DNA from: an uncultured Clostridia bacterium
GTDB taxonomy: Bacteria; Bacillota; Clostridia; Christensenellales; Aristaeellaceae
Direction: 5' to 3'
DNA length: 64,000 nt
Assembly: GCA_947631405.1 (NCBI GenBank)
Contig: CANRLC010000008.1
Span: 1 to 64,000 of the forward strand
Made by a program: the position numbers and the translations under genes. Positions 16,358 to 25,363 of the stretch are shown here, one piece after another. Position 1 is the first letter of the stretch; each line of letters opens with the position of its first letter. The notes beneath the pieces are model-generated. The model saw only the letters and a list, made by a program, of their open reading frames with translations, had not been told where the DNA came from and did no database searches.

Positions 16358-17077
16358 TCATTCGCCGTCCCGCCGCGCGGCCTGCGCGCCCTGCTCGAAC
16401 GCCTCGCGCAGGCGCTGCATCGCCTTCTTTTCGATGCGCGAGACGTAGGAGCGCGAGATGCCCAGACGCCGCGCGACCTCCTGCTGGGGATGGGCCTCGC
16501 CGTCCCGCAGGCCGTAGCGCAGCTCGATGACGGCGCGCTCGCGCTCGGGCAGACAGGTCGCCACCAGCCGCCGCACGCTCTCCAGACTCACCCGCCGCTC
16601 GACCTCGCCGTGTACCTCGCCGCCGTCGGTGCCCAGCACGTCGATCAGCGTGATCTCGTTTCCCTCGGCGTCCGTGCCGATCGGCTCTTGCAGCGACACG
16701 TCCCCGCGCCGCTTCTGGCTCGCGCGCAGGCACATGAGGATTTCGTTTTCAATGCACCTCGCGCAGTAGGTGGACAGCTGCGTGCCCGTGCCGGGCCTAA
16801 ACGTGCCCACGCCCTTGATGAGGCCCACCGTGCCGATGGACACCAGATCGTCCGCGTCGAACCCCGGCACCGTGTACTTGCGCGCGATGTGCGCGGCCAG
16901 CCGCAGGTTGTGCTCGATCAGCTTTTCGCGCGCCTCGCCGTCGCCCGCGGCCATCCGCTCGATGAGCGCGGCCTCCTCTTCCCGCGAGAGCGGCTTGGGG
17001 AACGCGCTCCCCCGCGCCAGCACGCCCAGCAGGAACAGCGCGTCCTTCAGGAAAAACAAAAGCAGTTGCTCAATCAT
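16358..17077 (-). CDS. sigK: Mother-cell sporulation sigma factor sigma-K, uninterrupted
   Basis: This 239-residue sigma factor has a hydrophobic N-terminal pro-segment (about residues 1-22, 'MIEQLLLFFLKDALFLLGVL') followed by 'GSAFPKPLS'. That junction is where pro-sigma-K is processed in Bacillus. Region 2 ('LIEHNLRLAAHIARKY', 'DLVSIGTVGLIKGV', 'YCARCIENEILM') and region 4 ('EVARRLGISRSYVSRIEKKA') are intact. Sigma-K directs late mother-cell genes such as coat proteins. The gene is continuous and not split by a skin-type element. GGGGTGAT precedes the ATG at 17077; a GTG five codons upstream is an alternative. Confidence 0.93.
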   Translation of the reverse strand: MIEQLLLFFLKDALFLLGVLARGSAFPKPLSREEEAALIERMAAGDGEAREKLIEHNLRLAAHIARKYTVPGFDADDLVSIGTVGLIKGVGTFRPGTGTQLSTYCARCIENEILMCLRASQKRRGDVSLQEPIGTDAEGNEITLIDVLGTDGGEVHGEVERRVSLESVRRLVATCLPERERAVIELRYGLRDGEAHPQQEVARRLGISRSYVSRIEKKAMQRLREAFEQGAQAARRDGE

Positions 17078-17180
17078 GCCATCACCCCGCACAGCCTATG
17101 CGCGGCGCGGGGGAAGGTATGAGCCGGCCTCGCCCCGCAGCTTTCGCCTCTGGGCGAGGCCCGGCTTTGCAGTTTTCGCG

Positions 17181-18326
17181 TCAATGCGCGGTGCGCTCTT
17201 CATCCACGCAGCGGTAGATTCGGCGCATCAGCTCCGGGTGAAGCTCCGCGTAATTGGGCAGATAGTTGAGCACATGCTGCACATAGAACACGCTCATGCG
17301 CCGCTTCGGCTCCATCACCGCGAGCGCGCCCGCCGCGCCGTCCCAGCCGAATTCCCCGGCGGGGAACTCGTCGCCGCCCAGATGCACGCGCAGGCCCAGC
17401 GCGTAGCCCTCGGCCTCGGAGGGCTTCATGGTGTCGTGGTAGTCCCGCAGGGTCTGGCCACAGAGCTGGTTTTCGCACATGCGCGAAACCGTCTCCGGTT
17501 TCAAGATGCGCGCGCCGTTTGCGCCCACGCCGCCGCAGGCGAGCGCGTCCAGAAACGGGATGTAGTCCTGCGCGCGGCAGCAGATGCCCGCGCCGCCGGA
17601 ATCGTAATCCGGCGTCAGCTGGTGGGTGTTGTCGCGCTCCACCTTAAACATATACAGCTTTTTGTCGTGCCAGCAGAGCTGCTCGGGCATGCGCTCCATC
17701 TCCCGCTCGCCCGGCCTGAAGGTGACGCCCCCGATGCCCAGCGGCGCGGCGATGTGCCGCCGTATATACTCGGAAAAGCGCTCGCCCGAGGCGACCTCGA
17801 TCACCGCCGCCATCACGTCGTGGCACATGCTGTAGCGAAAGCGCGTGCCGGGGTCAAACTCCAGCGGCTCCGCCGCCAGCATGCGGATCAGCTCGCGCGT
17901 TCCGGCGCGCTTCTTCTTCGCCTCCACGATGGCGGGCAGCGTCTGATCGTAGCTGAGGCCGCCCGTCATCGTCATCAGCATGCGCACGGTCATCCGCGTG
18001 TGCGCCGGGCGGAGGCCGCCGCCGTCCCTGACCGTCATATTCCCGTACTCCGGCAGATACTTTTCCACCGGGTCGTCCAACCCCAGCCTGCCCTGCTCCG
18101 CGAGCTGCATCGCGGCGGTCATGGTCATCAGCTTGGTGCAGGAGTAAATCCAGTACCATTCGCCGCCCGAAAGCGGCGGGGCGTCCTTCGCCCAGCCCAT
18201 GCGCCCCGCCCAGTGGCGGTAGACGGGCCTGTGATCGAGCCAGACGACGCACTCGCACGCGGGCACGCCGAAGCGCTCCTCCACCCCGTCGAGGAACGCG
18301 GTGACGGATTCAAAGCTCACAGCCAC
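17181..18326 (-). CDS. Beta-lactamase-fold serine hydrolase (class C/esterase type)
   Basis: This 381-residue protein has the penicillin-binding-protein-like fold of class C beta-lactamases and esterases. The SxxK motif is 'SCTK' (Ser62, Lys65) and the likely tyrosine motif is 'YSM' (Tyr165). No signal peptide is present, so it should be cytoplasmic. Its first 10 bp overlap the end of the GH42 gene, making it the last gene of the sugar operon. That context favours an esterase or acyl-removing role on imported oligosaccharides over antibiotic resistance. This is inference, and the substrate is unknown. Confidence 0.8.
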   Translation of the reverse strand: MAVSFESVTAFLDGVEERFGVPACECVVWLDHRPVYRHWAGRMGWAKDAPPLSGGEWYWIYSCTKLMTMTAAMQLAEQGRLGLDDPVEKYLPEYGNMTVRDGGGLRPAHTRMTVRMLMTMTGGLSYDQTLPAIVEAKKKRAGTRELIRMLAAEPLEFDPGTRFRYSMCHDVMAAVIEVASGERFSEYIRRHIAAPLGIGGVTFRPGEREMERMPEQLCWHDKKLYMFKVERDNTHQLTPDYDSGGAGICCRAQDYIPFLDALACGGVGANGARILKPETVSRMCENQLCGQTLRDYHDTMKPSEAEGYALGLRVHLGGDEFPAGEFGWDGAAGALAVMEPKRRMSVFYVQHVLNYLPNYAELHPELMRRIYRCVDEERTAH

Positions 18327-20281
18327 TCCCCCTTTTCCGTCTGCACGGCCATCTCAAACGGGCGCAGCGCCACGGTCTCCTCCCCGAGCAGGAAGCGAAC
18401 GCCGCCCGCCGTGTTGTTGAAGAAGAAGCGCCAGCGCTTCCCGCCGCCCTCGCGCGTGGTGACCTCGACGCCCTGCGGCAGGCCCGAGAGAAACGGCACG
18501 CCCTGCTCGCCCAAGATCTCCGCCATCAGCGCGCGATAGAGCGCCTTTTCGCCCACCGCGCCCAGATAGTAGGCGTGCCCCGCGCCGAAATCGTTCTTCG
18601 TGATCGCCGCCGTTCCGGCGTAGAAGCGCTCGTCGTAGCGCGCCCACACCCGCGCGCCCTCCGTCGCCAGCAGGTCGCACCAGCCCGTGACGGCGTAGCG
18701 CGCCCCGTCTCCGGCGGTCACATGCTGCCGGCGCTCGCCGATGGGGTCGTATTCCTCCACGATGCAGCCGCACAGCGCGCGGAACGCCGTCGGCAGCGGC
18801 TCGCCGAAGACGCAGTTGCCCGTCTTGTCCTTGACGCCGGAGCGGTTTGTGAGCACCACCGTGCCGCCCGCGCGGGCGAACGCCTCGAGCCGCTCGGGCA
18901 GCGTCGGCTCGATGATGTGATGCGCGGGCACGACGACGACGCGGTAGCCGTCCAGCGGCTCGCGCTCCTCGATCACGTCCACGTTGACGCCCAGCCCCGT
19001 ACACGCCTCGTCGAAGAGGCGAAGCTGCGTCCAGTAGGCGTATTTCGCGGACTGGCGCTGGTTCTTGAGCGCGAACTCCTGATCGGCCCCGTAGAGGATC
19101 GCGACCGGGCTGCGCAGCGCGCTCTTGTCCAGCTCCGGCATCCGCTCGAGCCTGCGCAGCAGCGCCTCGATCTCCCGGAACCTGCGGTTCTCGCGGTCGT
19201 CGTGGTCGAGGATGCCGTGGCCCATCATCTCCGCGCCGGTGCAGCAGGAGCGCCAGCGGAAAAAGCCGAGCAGGTCTGCGCCGTGGGCGACCGCCTGCAT
19301 GGCGTAGCCCGCGAGCATCCCCGGCTCCGTCGTGGGGCCGAAGGGACTCCAGCAGCCGCCCGGGCCGCCGAGCTGCTCCAGAATCCAGAAGTTTTGCCGC
19401 TTAAAGCCCCGGATGAAGTCGAGCGCGAACGCGTTGGAGTAGAGCGCCTGCGGATCGTCCGGCAGCACCGTCGGCGGGTAGTTATCGTAGGCCGCCACGC
19501 TCAGCCCCGCGAACTCGCTGTGGAAATCCGGCAGGTGCTGGCAGAAGCAGCAGTTGGTGGTCACGACGGCCTGCGGATCATAGCGGCGGATGATGTCCCT
19601 TTGGAAGAGCACATAGTCCGTCGTGCGCGACGCGCCGAAGCGCTCAAAGTCGAGCATGAAGGCCGGGTTGTGCCAGTCCGGCATGCAGTCCGGCGCGAGC
19701 AGCGGCTCGATCTGTTCCCAGTCGCTGATCTCCCCGCTCCACACCGCGCTGCCCCACGCGCGGTTGAGCGCGTCCAGCGTGCCGTACTTCTCGCGCAGCC
19801 AGCCCCTGAAGGCGGCGCGGCAGGCAGGGCAGGTGCAGTGGCTGTTTTCCAATTCGTTGTCGATCTGCCATGCGGCGATCTCGGGCCGGCCCGCGTAGCG
19901 GCGGGCCATCTCCTCGACAATGCGCTCGGCGTAGCGCCTGAACGTCGGGCTGACGATGCAGCGGTGCCCGCGGATGCCGACATCGACCGGGCGGCCGTCG
20001 CGCCCGCACTGGCGGGTCTCCGGGTGGTCATGGTAGAGCCACACGGGCGCGCTGTTGGTGGGCGTACCCAGAATCACGCGCATCCCGTGCCGGGCGACGA
20101 CGTCGATCGCGTCGTCCAGCCAGCCGAAGTCAAACCGCCCGTCCTCCGGCTCCATGCGGCTCCAAGCGAACTCGGCCATGCGCACCAGATGCACGCCCAT
20201 CTTCGCCATGCGCCGCGCATCCTCCTCCCACAGGGCGCGATCCCAGTGCTCGGGGTAATAGGCCATGCCGATTGCGATCAT
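18317..20281 (-). CDS. GH42 beta-galactosidase
   Basis: This 654-residue glycosidase starts 'MIAIGMAYYPEHWDRALWEE'. The acid/base Glu143 is in 'WQIDNE' and the nucleophile Glu302 is in 'ILEQLGG'. The four Cys of the GH42 zinc site are visible (Cys108, then Cys149, Cys151 and Cys154 in CTCPAC). The following 'AVAHGADLLGFFRWR' is also typical. GH42 enzymes release galactose from beta-galactosides and galactan-derived oligosaccharides. No signal peptide is present. The ATG at 20281 has AAGGAGG 7 bp upstream. A much longer frame continues upstream but overlaps the YesL gene and is spurious. Confidence 0.92.
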   Translation of the reverse strand: MIAIGMAYYPEHWDRALWEEDARRMAKMGVHLVRMAEFAWSRMEPEDGRFDFGWLDDAIDVVARHGMRVILGTPTNSAPVWLYHDHPETRQCGRDGRPVDVGIRGHRCIVSPTFRRYAERIVEEMARRYAGRPEIAAWQIDNELENSHCTCPACRAAFRGWLREKYGTLDALNRAWGSAVWSGEISDWEQIEPLLAPDCMPDWHNPAFMLDFERFGASRTTDYVLFQRDIIRRYDPQAVVTTNCCFCQHLPDFHSEFAGLSVAAYDNYPPTVLPDDPQALYSNAFALDFIRGFKRQNFWILEQLGGPGGCWSPFGPTTEPGMLAGYAMQAVAHGADLLGFFRWRSCCTGAEMMGHGILDHDDRENRRFREIEALLRRLERMPELDKSALRSPVAILYGADQEFALKNQRQSAKYAYWTQLRLFDEACTGLGVNVDVIEEREPLDGYRVVVVPAHHIIEPTLPERLEAFARAGGTVVLTNRSGVKDKTGNCVFGEPLPTAFRALCGCIVEEYDPIGERRQHVTAGDGARYAVTGWCDLLATEGARVWARYDERFYAGTAAITKNDFGAGHAYYLGAVGEKALYRALMAEILGEQGVPFLSGLPQGVEVTTREGGGKRWRFFFNNTAGGVRFLLGEETVALRPFEMAVQTEKGEWL

Positions 20282-20328
20282 CCCGACGCCTCCTTCGTCC
20301 TCGATGCGCGCTCTCCGGCGCGCCGTCC

Positions 20329-20991
20329 TCAGTGAATGGTGTAGCCCTCCCGGTCGATGGCGAAGCCGTCGCTCGCCTCGCCGTCCCCCTCGATCTTGCG
20401 GAAGATGGGCATGACGACTTGGCTGGTCGTGTAGATCATCAGCACGGGAAGGCAGAAGAAGCCGACGTACAGCAGCAGCGGGCTGATCTGCGTGAAGAGC
20501 ATCACCTGAATGACGAGGATGCCCATCAGCCCCAGCGTGCGCACAAAGAAGCGCATGAAGATGCGCCGGGAGTTGGCGAGGCTGCCCAGCATCGTGTTCT
20601 CGTACCGGGCCTCGAGCGGGCAGACGTAGAGAAAGTGAATCAGCAGAAAGAACCCGGCCAGAAACGCGACGATCAGAAAGATCAGCGTGTTGCCCGGCAG
20701 CTTCGCAAAGAGCTGCGCGTCCAGCCAGATGCTGTACACCGCCGCGAGGAAGATCAGCGTCAGCGGGACGCCGTGCTTCAAATTGGCGGCGAACGCCTTC
20801 CAGAACGGGATGAAGACGGCGGGCTGCTCGCGCTCCTCCACCATCTTCAGCGTGAGCGTGAAGGCCGCGATCGTGGACGCGCCCGCGGTGACGACGGGCA
20901 GACAGCCGACGATCCACAGGAGATTGAGGATCAGCAGGTCGGCGATGCGGATGCCCGCCAGAATGACGGGCGAATCGACTTTGAGGCTCAT
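20329..20991 (-). CDS. YesL-like membrane protein (DUF624)
   Basis: This 220-residue membrane protein has about five to six transmembrane segments. The N-terminal pattern 'IADLLILNLLWIVGCLPVVTAGAST' and the later 'ARYENTMLGSLANSRR' are typical of the YesL/DUF624 family. These genes almost always accompany LplABC/YtcQ-type oligosaccharide importers in Firmicutes; yesL itself lies in the Bacillus subtilis rhamnogalacturonan cluster. Its mechanism is unknown. Here it lies between the solute-binding protein and GH42 genes in the same operon. Confidence 0.88.
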   Translation of the reverse strand: MSLKVDSPVILAGIRIADLLILNLLWIVGCLPVVTAGASTIAAFTLTLKMVEEREQPAVFIPFWKAFAANLKHGVPLTLIFLAAVYSIWLDAQLFAKLPGNTLIFLIVAFLAGFFLLIHFLYVCPLEARYENTMLGSLANSRRIFMRFFVRTLGLMGILVIQVMLFTQISPLLLYVGFFCLPVLMIYTTSQVVMPIFRKIEGDGEASDGFAIDREGYTIH

Positions 20992-21036
20992 GGGCGGTTC
21001 CTTTCGCAGAGCGGGTCACAAAAGAAAGGGCGGGAA

Positions 21037-21062
21037 GCGGAGACGCATCGCTGCATCTCCGC
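21037..21062 (-). terminator. Intra-operon stem-loop after the solute-binding protein gene
   Basis: GCGGAGA (21037-21043) pairs with TCTCCGC (21056-21062), 44 bp beyond the solute-binding protein stop. The weak T content downstream suggests a partial terminator or 3' stabiliser. Such a structure would give the binding protein transcript excess over the downstream genes. Confidence 0.5.
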
Positions 21063-21105
21063 CCCCCGCGCGGGTTTGCCGGACGCTCGCTCGAAGCGTA
21101 CCCGC

Positions 21106-22845
21106 TTACTTCGCGGGGCTGAGGCCGGCGTCGACCTGGAGCTGATACTTGAGCGCGGCTTCGTTCTCGCCCCAAGCGAGGCAATCCGCATAGCCGTACT
21201 CGTTGCACTTCTCGACCATCTCGGCCACGATGGAGTCGAACTCCTCGTCGCTCTTCGCGTAGATGGCGTTCCAGGAGTACTGCTTGACCGCGGTGGTCAC
21301 CTGAGACCACGTCAGCTCAAGCTCGGTGGAACGCGGGCTGGCGGAGTAGTTGACGCCCGGGATGACGCTGTAGCTCTGCTTCTCCAGATACTCCTGATTC
21401 GTGGTGACGCCGTTGTGATCGCGCCAATCCTGCTCGGCCTCGTTCTTGGCCTCGACCATCATGCTCTCCCAAGAGGAGTAGTGGAAGGTCTCGCCCTCGA
21501 TGGAGTCCGGGTTCTCAGCGGACTGAGACCACGTCGTGTTGTTGATCTGGATCATGCCGTCGTTGAAGGTGCCGTCCAGCGTGTAGGTCTTGCCCGTCTC
21601 GGGGCTGGTCCACTCCACGCCGGTCAGGTCGGTGGTCGGGTCGTTGTGGCACTTGAGGCCCAGCTCGGTGAAGTAGGTGTGGCCCTCCTCGTCGTAGTCC
21701 CACATGAGGCCCTTGATGCCGTACCAGCTGGTCATCGCGCCTTCCGGCGTGGCGAGCCAGTTGATAAAGTCCATGCACTTCTCGGGGTAATCGGTGTAGT
21801 TGCCGATGGACCACACGCGGATGCCGCCCGCCAGGCTCAGGCCGTAGGCGATGTTGGTGGTATCCGTGGGCTGCAGGCTCGTCATGTACTTGCCCGCGGC
21901 CAGATGCTCGTCGGTGTTGAACAGCGTGGAGCCGGCGTAATCAAAGATGGAGAAGAACACGCCGCCGCTGGTGACCTTGGCCTGCATCTGGCTGTAGTTT
22001 TGCGTCATGGAGTCGGGATCGAACAGGCCGCGCTGATAGAGCTTGTTGTAGAACTTCAGCGCCTGCATGTACGGGCCGTTCTCCTCGAGCACGCCGTGAT
22101 ACTCGCCGTTCACCGCGTCGTACAGGCCGAGGCCCATCTCGTCGTAGCCGGTGATGTTCTGGGCGGTGGACTTGACGTACATGACCATGTCGCCGTCCCA
22201 GTCCGGCCACGGGCTGGCCGCGTAGGTCGGGTTGCCGTTGTCGTCGGTCGGCTCCAGCTCCTTCATCTGCGCGAGGACGTCGACGAGGTCGTCCAGCGTC
22301 TTGACCTCGGGATAGCCGAGCTGCTTATACAGATCCCAGCGAATATCCCAGGTGTAGAAGAAGTTCTCGTGGTTGTCCGCGGACAGGGCCAGATTGTGGC
22401 CGAAGCCGTGGATGGCGCCGTCCTTGTTGATCTCGCGGTTGGCTTCCAGCGCGTTGGCGAAGGTCTCGGCGATGTACGGCCCGTGCTCCTTCAGCAGATC
22501 CTCTTCCTCCCAGTCGAACAGGAGGCCCTGATCCACCGCGTTCTGGTAGTTGGTGTCGTTGCTGCCCCAGACGACGATGTCGCCCAGATCGCCGCTCTCC
22601 ATGCGGGTCTCATAGGTGCCGTCGGTCTCGGGCACGATCACCAGCTCGATGCCGAACTTGTCCTTCAGCAGCGCGGAGCTCCAGCCGCCCTGCGTGCCGG
22701 AGAAGTTGGCGAGCTGGCTGTAGACGGTCAGCTGCGTGACCTCGTCCTCGGCGAGGGCGGTACCGCCCATGCAGGAGAGCAGCAGGCTGAGCGCCATGAC
22801 CAGCGCGAGCAGCTTCGTGAGGCCCTTGTTGGTGTGCTTGTTCAT
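21106..22845 (-). CDS. Extracellular solute-binding protein, LplA type
   Basis: This 579-residue protein has an N-terminal signal (residues 1-32) and the large two-lobed fold of family 1 sugar-binding proteins. Its length matches the LplA/YtcQ subgroup. The signal contains 'LLSC', a weak lipobox at Cys26, but also a good type I site after 'GTALA', so whether it is lipidated is unclear. It should capture an oligosaccharide outside the membrane and deliver it to the two permeases encoded just upstream. The start at 22845 follows AAGGAA; an earlier in-frame codon is not supported. No ATPase gene is in the operon, so it probably shares a housekeeping MsmX-type ATPase. Confidence 0.9.
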   Translation of the reverse strand: MNKHTNKGLTKLLALVMALSLLLSCMGGTALAEDEVTQLTVYSQLANFSGTQGGWSSALLKDKFGIELVIVPETDGTYETRMESGDLGDIVVWGSNDTNYQNAVDQGLLFDWEEEDLLKEHGPYIAETFANALEANREINKDGAIHGFGHNLALSADNHENFFYTWDIRWDLYKQLGYPEVKTLDDLVDVLAQMKELEPTDDNGNPTYAASPWPDWDGDMVMYVKSTAQNITGYDEMGLGLYDAVNGEYHGVLEENGPYMQALKFYNKLYQRGLFDPDSMTQNYSQMQAKVTSGGVFFSIFDYAGSTLFNTDEHLAAGKYMTSLQPTDTTNIAYGLSLAGGIRVWSIGNYTDYPEKCMDFINWLATPEGAMTSWYGIKGLMWDYDEEGHTYFTELGLKCHNDPTTDLTGVEWTSPETGKTYTLDGTFNDGMIQINNTTWSQSAENPDSIEGETFHYSSWESMMVEAKNEAEQDWRDHNGVTTNQEYLEKQSYSVIPGVNYSASPRSTELELTWSQVTTAVKQYSWNAIYAKSDEEFDSIVAEMVEKCNEYGYADCLAWGENEAALKYQLQVDAGLSPAK

Positions 22846-22878
22846 ACGACATTCCTTCCTTTCCAAAGGTTTTTACGA

Positions 22879-23802
22879 TCAACCCTTTACAGCGCCGAGC
22901 ATGATGCCCTCCTCAAAATAACGCTGCATGAAGGGATAGACCAGCATGATGGGGATAATGGTCACCATGGAGATGGTGTACTGGATGACCTTGGTGTTGA
23001 GCATCGCCGCCGTGACCTGACCGCCGGACTGCATGACGTTCTTGAGGTTCGAGGCGCTGTTCAGGTACACATACAGCCGGTGCTGCAGGGTATACAGGTT
23101 CGGCGAGTTGGCCATCAGGATCAGCGAGTCCTGGAAGGAGTTCCAGTTGCCCACCGCGCCGAAGACGGCGATCGTCGCCAGAATCGGCTTGGCGAGCGGC
23201 AGGATGATCTTGGTGAACACCTGCATGTTGGACGCGCCGTCGATGGTGGCGCTCTCCTCCAGCTCCGCCGGGATCGATTCGATGTACGTCTTCACGAGGA
23301 TGATGTTGTACGGGGCCACGATGCCCGGGATGATGTAGCCCCAGAAGCTGTTGGTCAGGCCGAGGCCCAGCATGTTCAGATACCACGGCACGAGGCCCGC
23401 GTTAAAGTACATCGTGATGACGAGGAAGCGGTACCACAGGCTCTTGTGCCACATCTTCTGTTTGGTGGTCAGGTAGCCCGCGAAGCCGGAGGCGATCACC
23501 ATCAGCGCCGTGCCCAGCACCGTGCGGGCGACCGTGACGAGGATGGAGTTGCCGAAGTCCGACACGTTTTGCAGGGCCAGATAGTTGCGGATGTGGATGC
23601 CGTGCGGCAGCAGCGTGATGACGCCGCGGTTCACCAGATCGTTGTCGGAGATGGTGTTGATGAACAGGTAGTAGAACGGGAACACGCACAGGAACGTGAA
23701 GATCACGAAAAACGCGACGTTCACGACCATGAACAGCTTGTCGCCCACCGAGGTCTTGTAGCGGGGGCCGGTGCTCGCGTGCATCTTTTTCTTTTCGCTC
23801 AT
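22879..23802 (-). CDS. Carbohydrate ABC transporter permease, LplC type
   Basis: This 307-residue inner-membrane permease has six predicted transmembrane segments. The EAA loop reads 'IPAELEESATIDGASNMQVFTKIILPLAKPI' in overall form, with the conserved Glu, Gly and Pro. The C-terminal 'YPFMQRYFEEGIMLGAVKG' is diagnostic of the LplC/YtcP subgroup. It pairs with the permease encoded 12 bp upstream. The ATG at 23802 is placed 7 bp after AAGGAGG; a GTG two codons upstream is less well spaced. Confidence 0.93.
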   Translation of the reverse strand: MSEKKKMHASTGPRYKTSVGDKLFMVVNVAFFVIFTFLCVFPFYYLFINTISDNDLVNRGVITLLPHGIHIRNYLALQNVSDFGNSILVTVARTVLGTALMVIASGFAGYLTTKQKMWHKSLWYRFLVITMYFNAGLVPWYLNMLGLGLTNSFWGYIIPGIVAPYNIILVKTYIESIPAELEESATIDGASNMQVFTKIILPLAKPILATIAVFGAVGNWNSFQDSLILMANSPNLYTLQHRLYVYLNSASNLKNVMQSGGQVTAAMLNTKVIQYTISMVTIIPIMLVYPFMQRYFEEGIMLGAVKG

Positions 23803-23814
23803 GCCCACGCCTCC

Positions 23815-25275
23815 TTAAATGATGCTCTCGCCGCGCAGCACCTTGGAGGCCTGATTGGCGCCGAAGAGCAGGAACACGCTGATGATGGACTTCGCCATGC
23901 CGATGACGGTGGACATGGGGATCTGTCCGCTGCCGATGCCCAGATTGTACACATACAGATCGAGCACCTCGATGGAGCTTTGGTTGATCGCGTTGGAGAA
24001 GACCAGATACTGATCGAGACCGTTGGAGAGGATGTTGGCGATGCTCATCAGCAGCAGCACGAAGAAGGTTGGCATCAGCTGCGGGATGGTCACATGCCAG
24101 ATCTGCCTGAAGCGCCCCGCGCCGTCCATCGTCGCCGCCTCGTAGAGCACCGGGTCGATGCCGGAGATCGAGGAGATGTAGATGATGGCGCTCCAGCCCA
24201 GCCCCTTCCACAGGCCCCAGAGCAGCATCTTGATCCACATGTGGCTGCTGCTCATCAGGTAGTTGGTATTTGCTTGAACGCCCATGAAGTTCTTGAGGAA
24301 GCTGTTGATGAAGCCGTCCGTGGAGAAGATCGCCAGCGCGACGGCGTAGACGATGACCCAGCCGAGGAAGTTCGGCACGGTGGTGAACGTCTGCACGATG
24401 CGCCTGAAGCGCTTGCTGGGCACCTGCGTGAGCAGGATGGCGAAGAACATCGGCAGCCAGCTGGTCAGGATGCCGAGGCTGCTCATCGCCAGCGTGTTGC
24501 GCAACACGCGGATCAGGTCGCGGCGGGTCGCGGCGTTCTGGAAGAGGTAGGTGAACCACTTGAAGCCCACAAAGTTCTCCGCGCCGAGCGTGCCGCCCGC
24601 CTTGTAATCGAAGAAGGCGTAGCGCCAGCCCCACAGCGGCAGGTAGGAGAACACGAACGCCAGCGCGATAAACGGCAGGAACATCAGGAAGAGGTGATAC
24701 TCCTCCTTCATCCACATCTTGTCCTCCAGCGCCTCGCCGCTCGCGCGCTGGCGCAGCAGCAGCAGGATGCTGGTGAGCAGGATGGCCGCCGTGAGCACGA
24801 TAAACAGCGGGAAGCCGCCGGAGACGTTCGGCCGCACGCGGTTGGAGTCCGCCGCCACGATCTGCCCGTAGGCCATGCGGATGCCGGCGAGGCCCGCGCC
24901 CATGAGCACGGAACCCGCGATCGGGAAGAGCAGGCCCCTGCGGCGCATGCGGTTGTTGCCCACGGACATGCAGCCGCCGACCGCCGAGAGCGCGATGCCC
25001 ACGACGATCGCGATGCTCGCGCCGCGCAGCAGGTAGAACGTCCCGTAGGTCACGATCCCCTTGCTGAGCACGCGGCTCAGGTTCCCCACCAGCGAGTCAA
25101 AGGACAGGCAGGCGGTCAGCAGTGAGGTGTAGCGGCCGATCTCGACGGTGATGCGCCCGGGGTTGAAGCCCGGATAGAACACTGCCGCGCAGGCGAGCAG
25201 GATGGCCAGCCGATGCAGGATGTACAATCCCCCGTCGCGGGTCTTTTCCTTCGCCTTTGCCGTTGCTTGCGTCAT
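23815..25275 (-). CDS. Carbohydrate ABC transporter permease, LplB type, with a long N-terminal extension
   Basis: This protein is 486 residues long. Its C-terminal 290 residues are a normal LplB-type permease ('HLFLMFLPFIALAFVFSY', EAA loop 'DPVLYEAATMDGAGRFRQI', end 'SKVLRGESII'). The first roughly 190 residues form an unusual extension with four probable membrane segments (about 12-30, 58-85, 100-125 and 145-170). Typical LplB proteins are about 300 residues. The start at 25275 follows GGAGG with 7 bp spacing. The extension is continuous in frame with the permease and has the same GC-rich codon use, so a sequencing fusion looks unlikely. Its function is unknown. Confidence 0.85.
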   Translation of the reverse strand: MTQATAKAKEKTRDGGLYILHRLAILLACAAVFYPGFNPGRITVEIGRYTSLLTACLSFDSLVGNLSRVLSKGIVTYGTFYLLRGASIAIVVGIALSAVGGCMSVGNNRMRRRGLLFPIAGSVLMGAGLAGIRMAYGQIVAADSNRVRPNVSGGFPLFIVLTAAILLTSILLLLRQRASGEALEDKMWMKEEYHLFLMFLPFIALAFVFSYLPLWGWRYAFFDYKAGGTLGAENFVGFKWFTYLFQNAATRRDLIRVLRNTLAMSSLGILTSWLPMFFAILLTQVPSKRFRRIVQTFTTVPNFLGWVIVYAVALAIFSTDGFINSFLKNFMGVQANTNYLMSSSHMWIKMLLWGLWKGLGWSAIIYISSISGIDPVLYEAATMDGAGRFRQIWHVTIPQLMPTFFVLLLMSIANILSNGLDQYLVFSNAINQSSIEVLDLYVYNLGIGSGQIPMSTVIGMAKSIISVFLLFGANQASKVLRGESII

Positions 25276-25363
25276 GGACATCCCTCCCATTGATATGTAG
25301 CCTGAAGCGCTAGGCTGTCGACATCCCGTCGCCGTGAGGCCCGGGCGCGCCGCGCCGCGCGCG

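Noticed and set aside
17181-18326. Beta-lactamase conferring antibiotic resistance
   Set aside because: The SxxK motif fits the fold, but there is no signal peptide and the gene is the tail of a sugar operon, so a resistance call is not supported.
20282-21310. Possible fusion extending GH42 upstream to give a 997-residue protein
   Set aside because: The extra residues overlap the YesL-like gene in another frame and are compositionally junk. An ideal ribosome binding site and the conserved GH42 N-terminus mark the start at 20281.
20272-25125. A 1617-codon open frame on the plus strand opposite the importer operon
   Set aside because: It is antisense to six well-supported genes, is rich in Arg, His, Gln and Ala as expected for the reverse frame of GC-rich DNA, and matches no domain.
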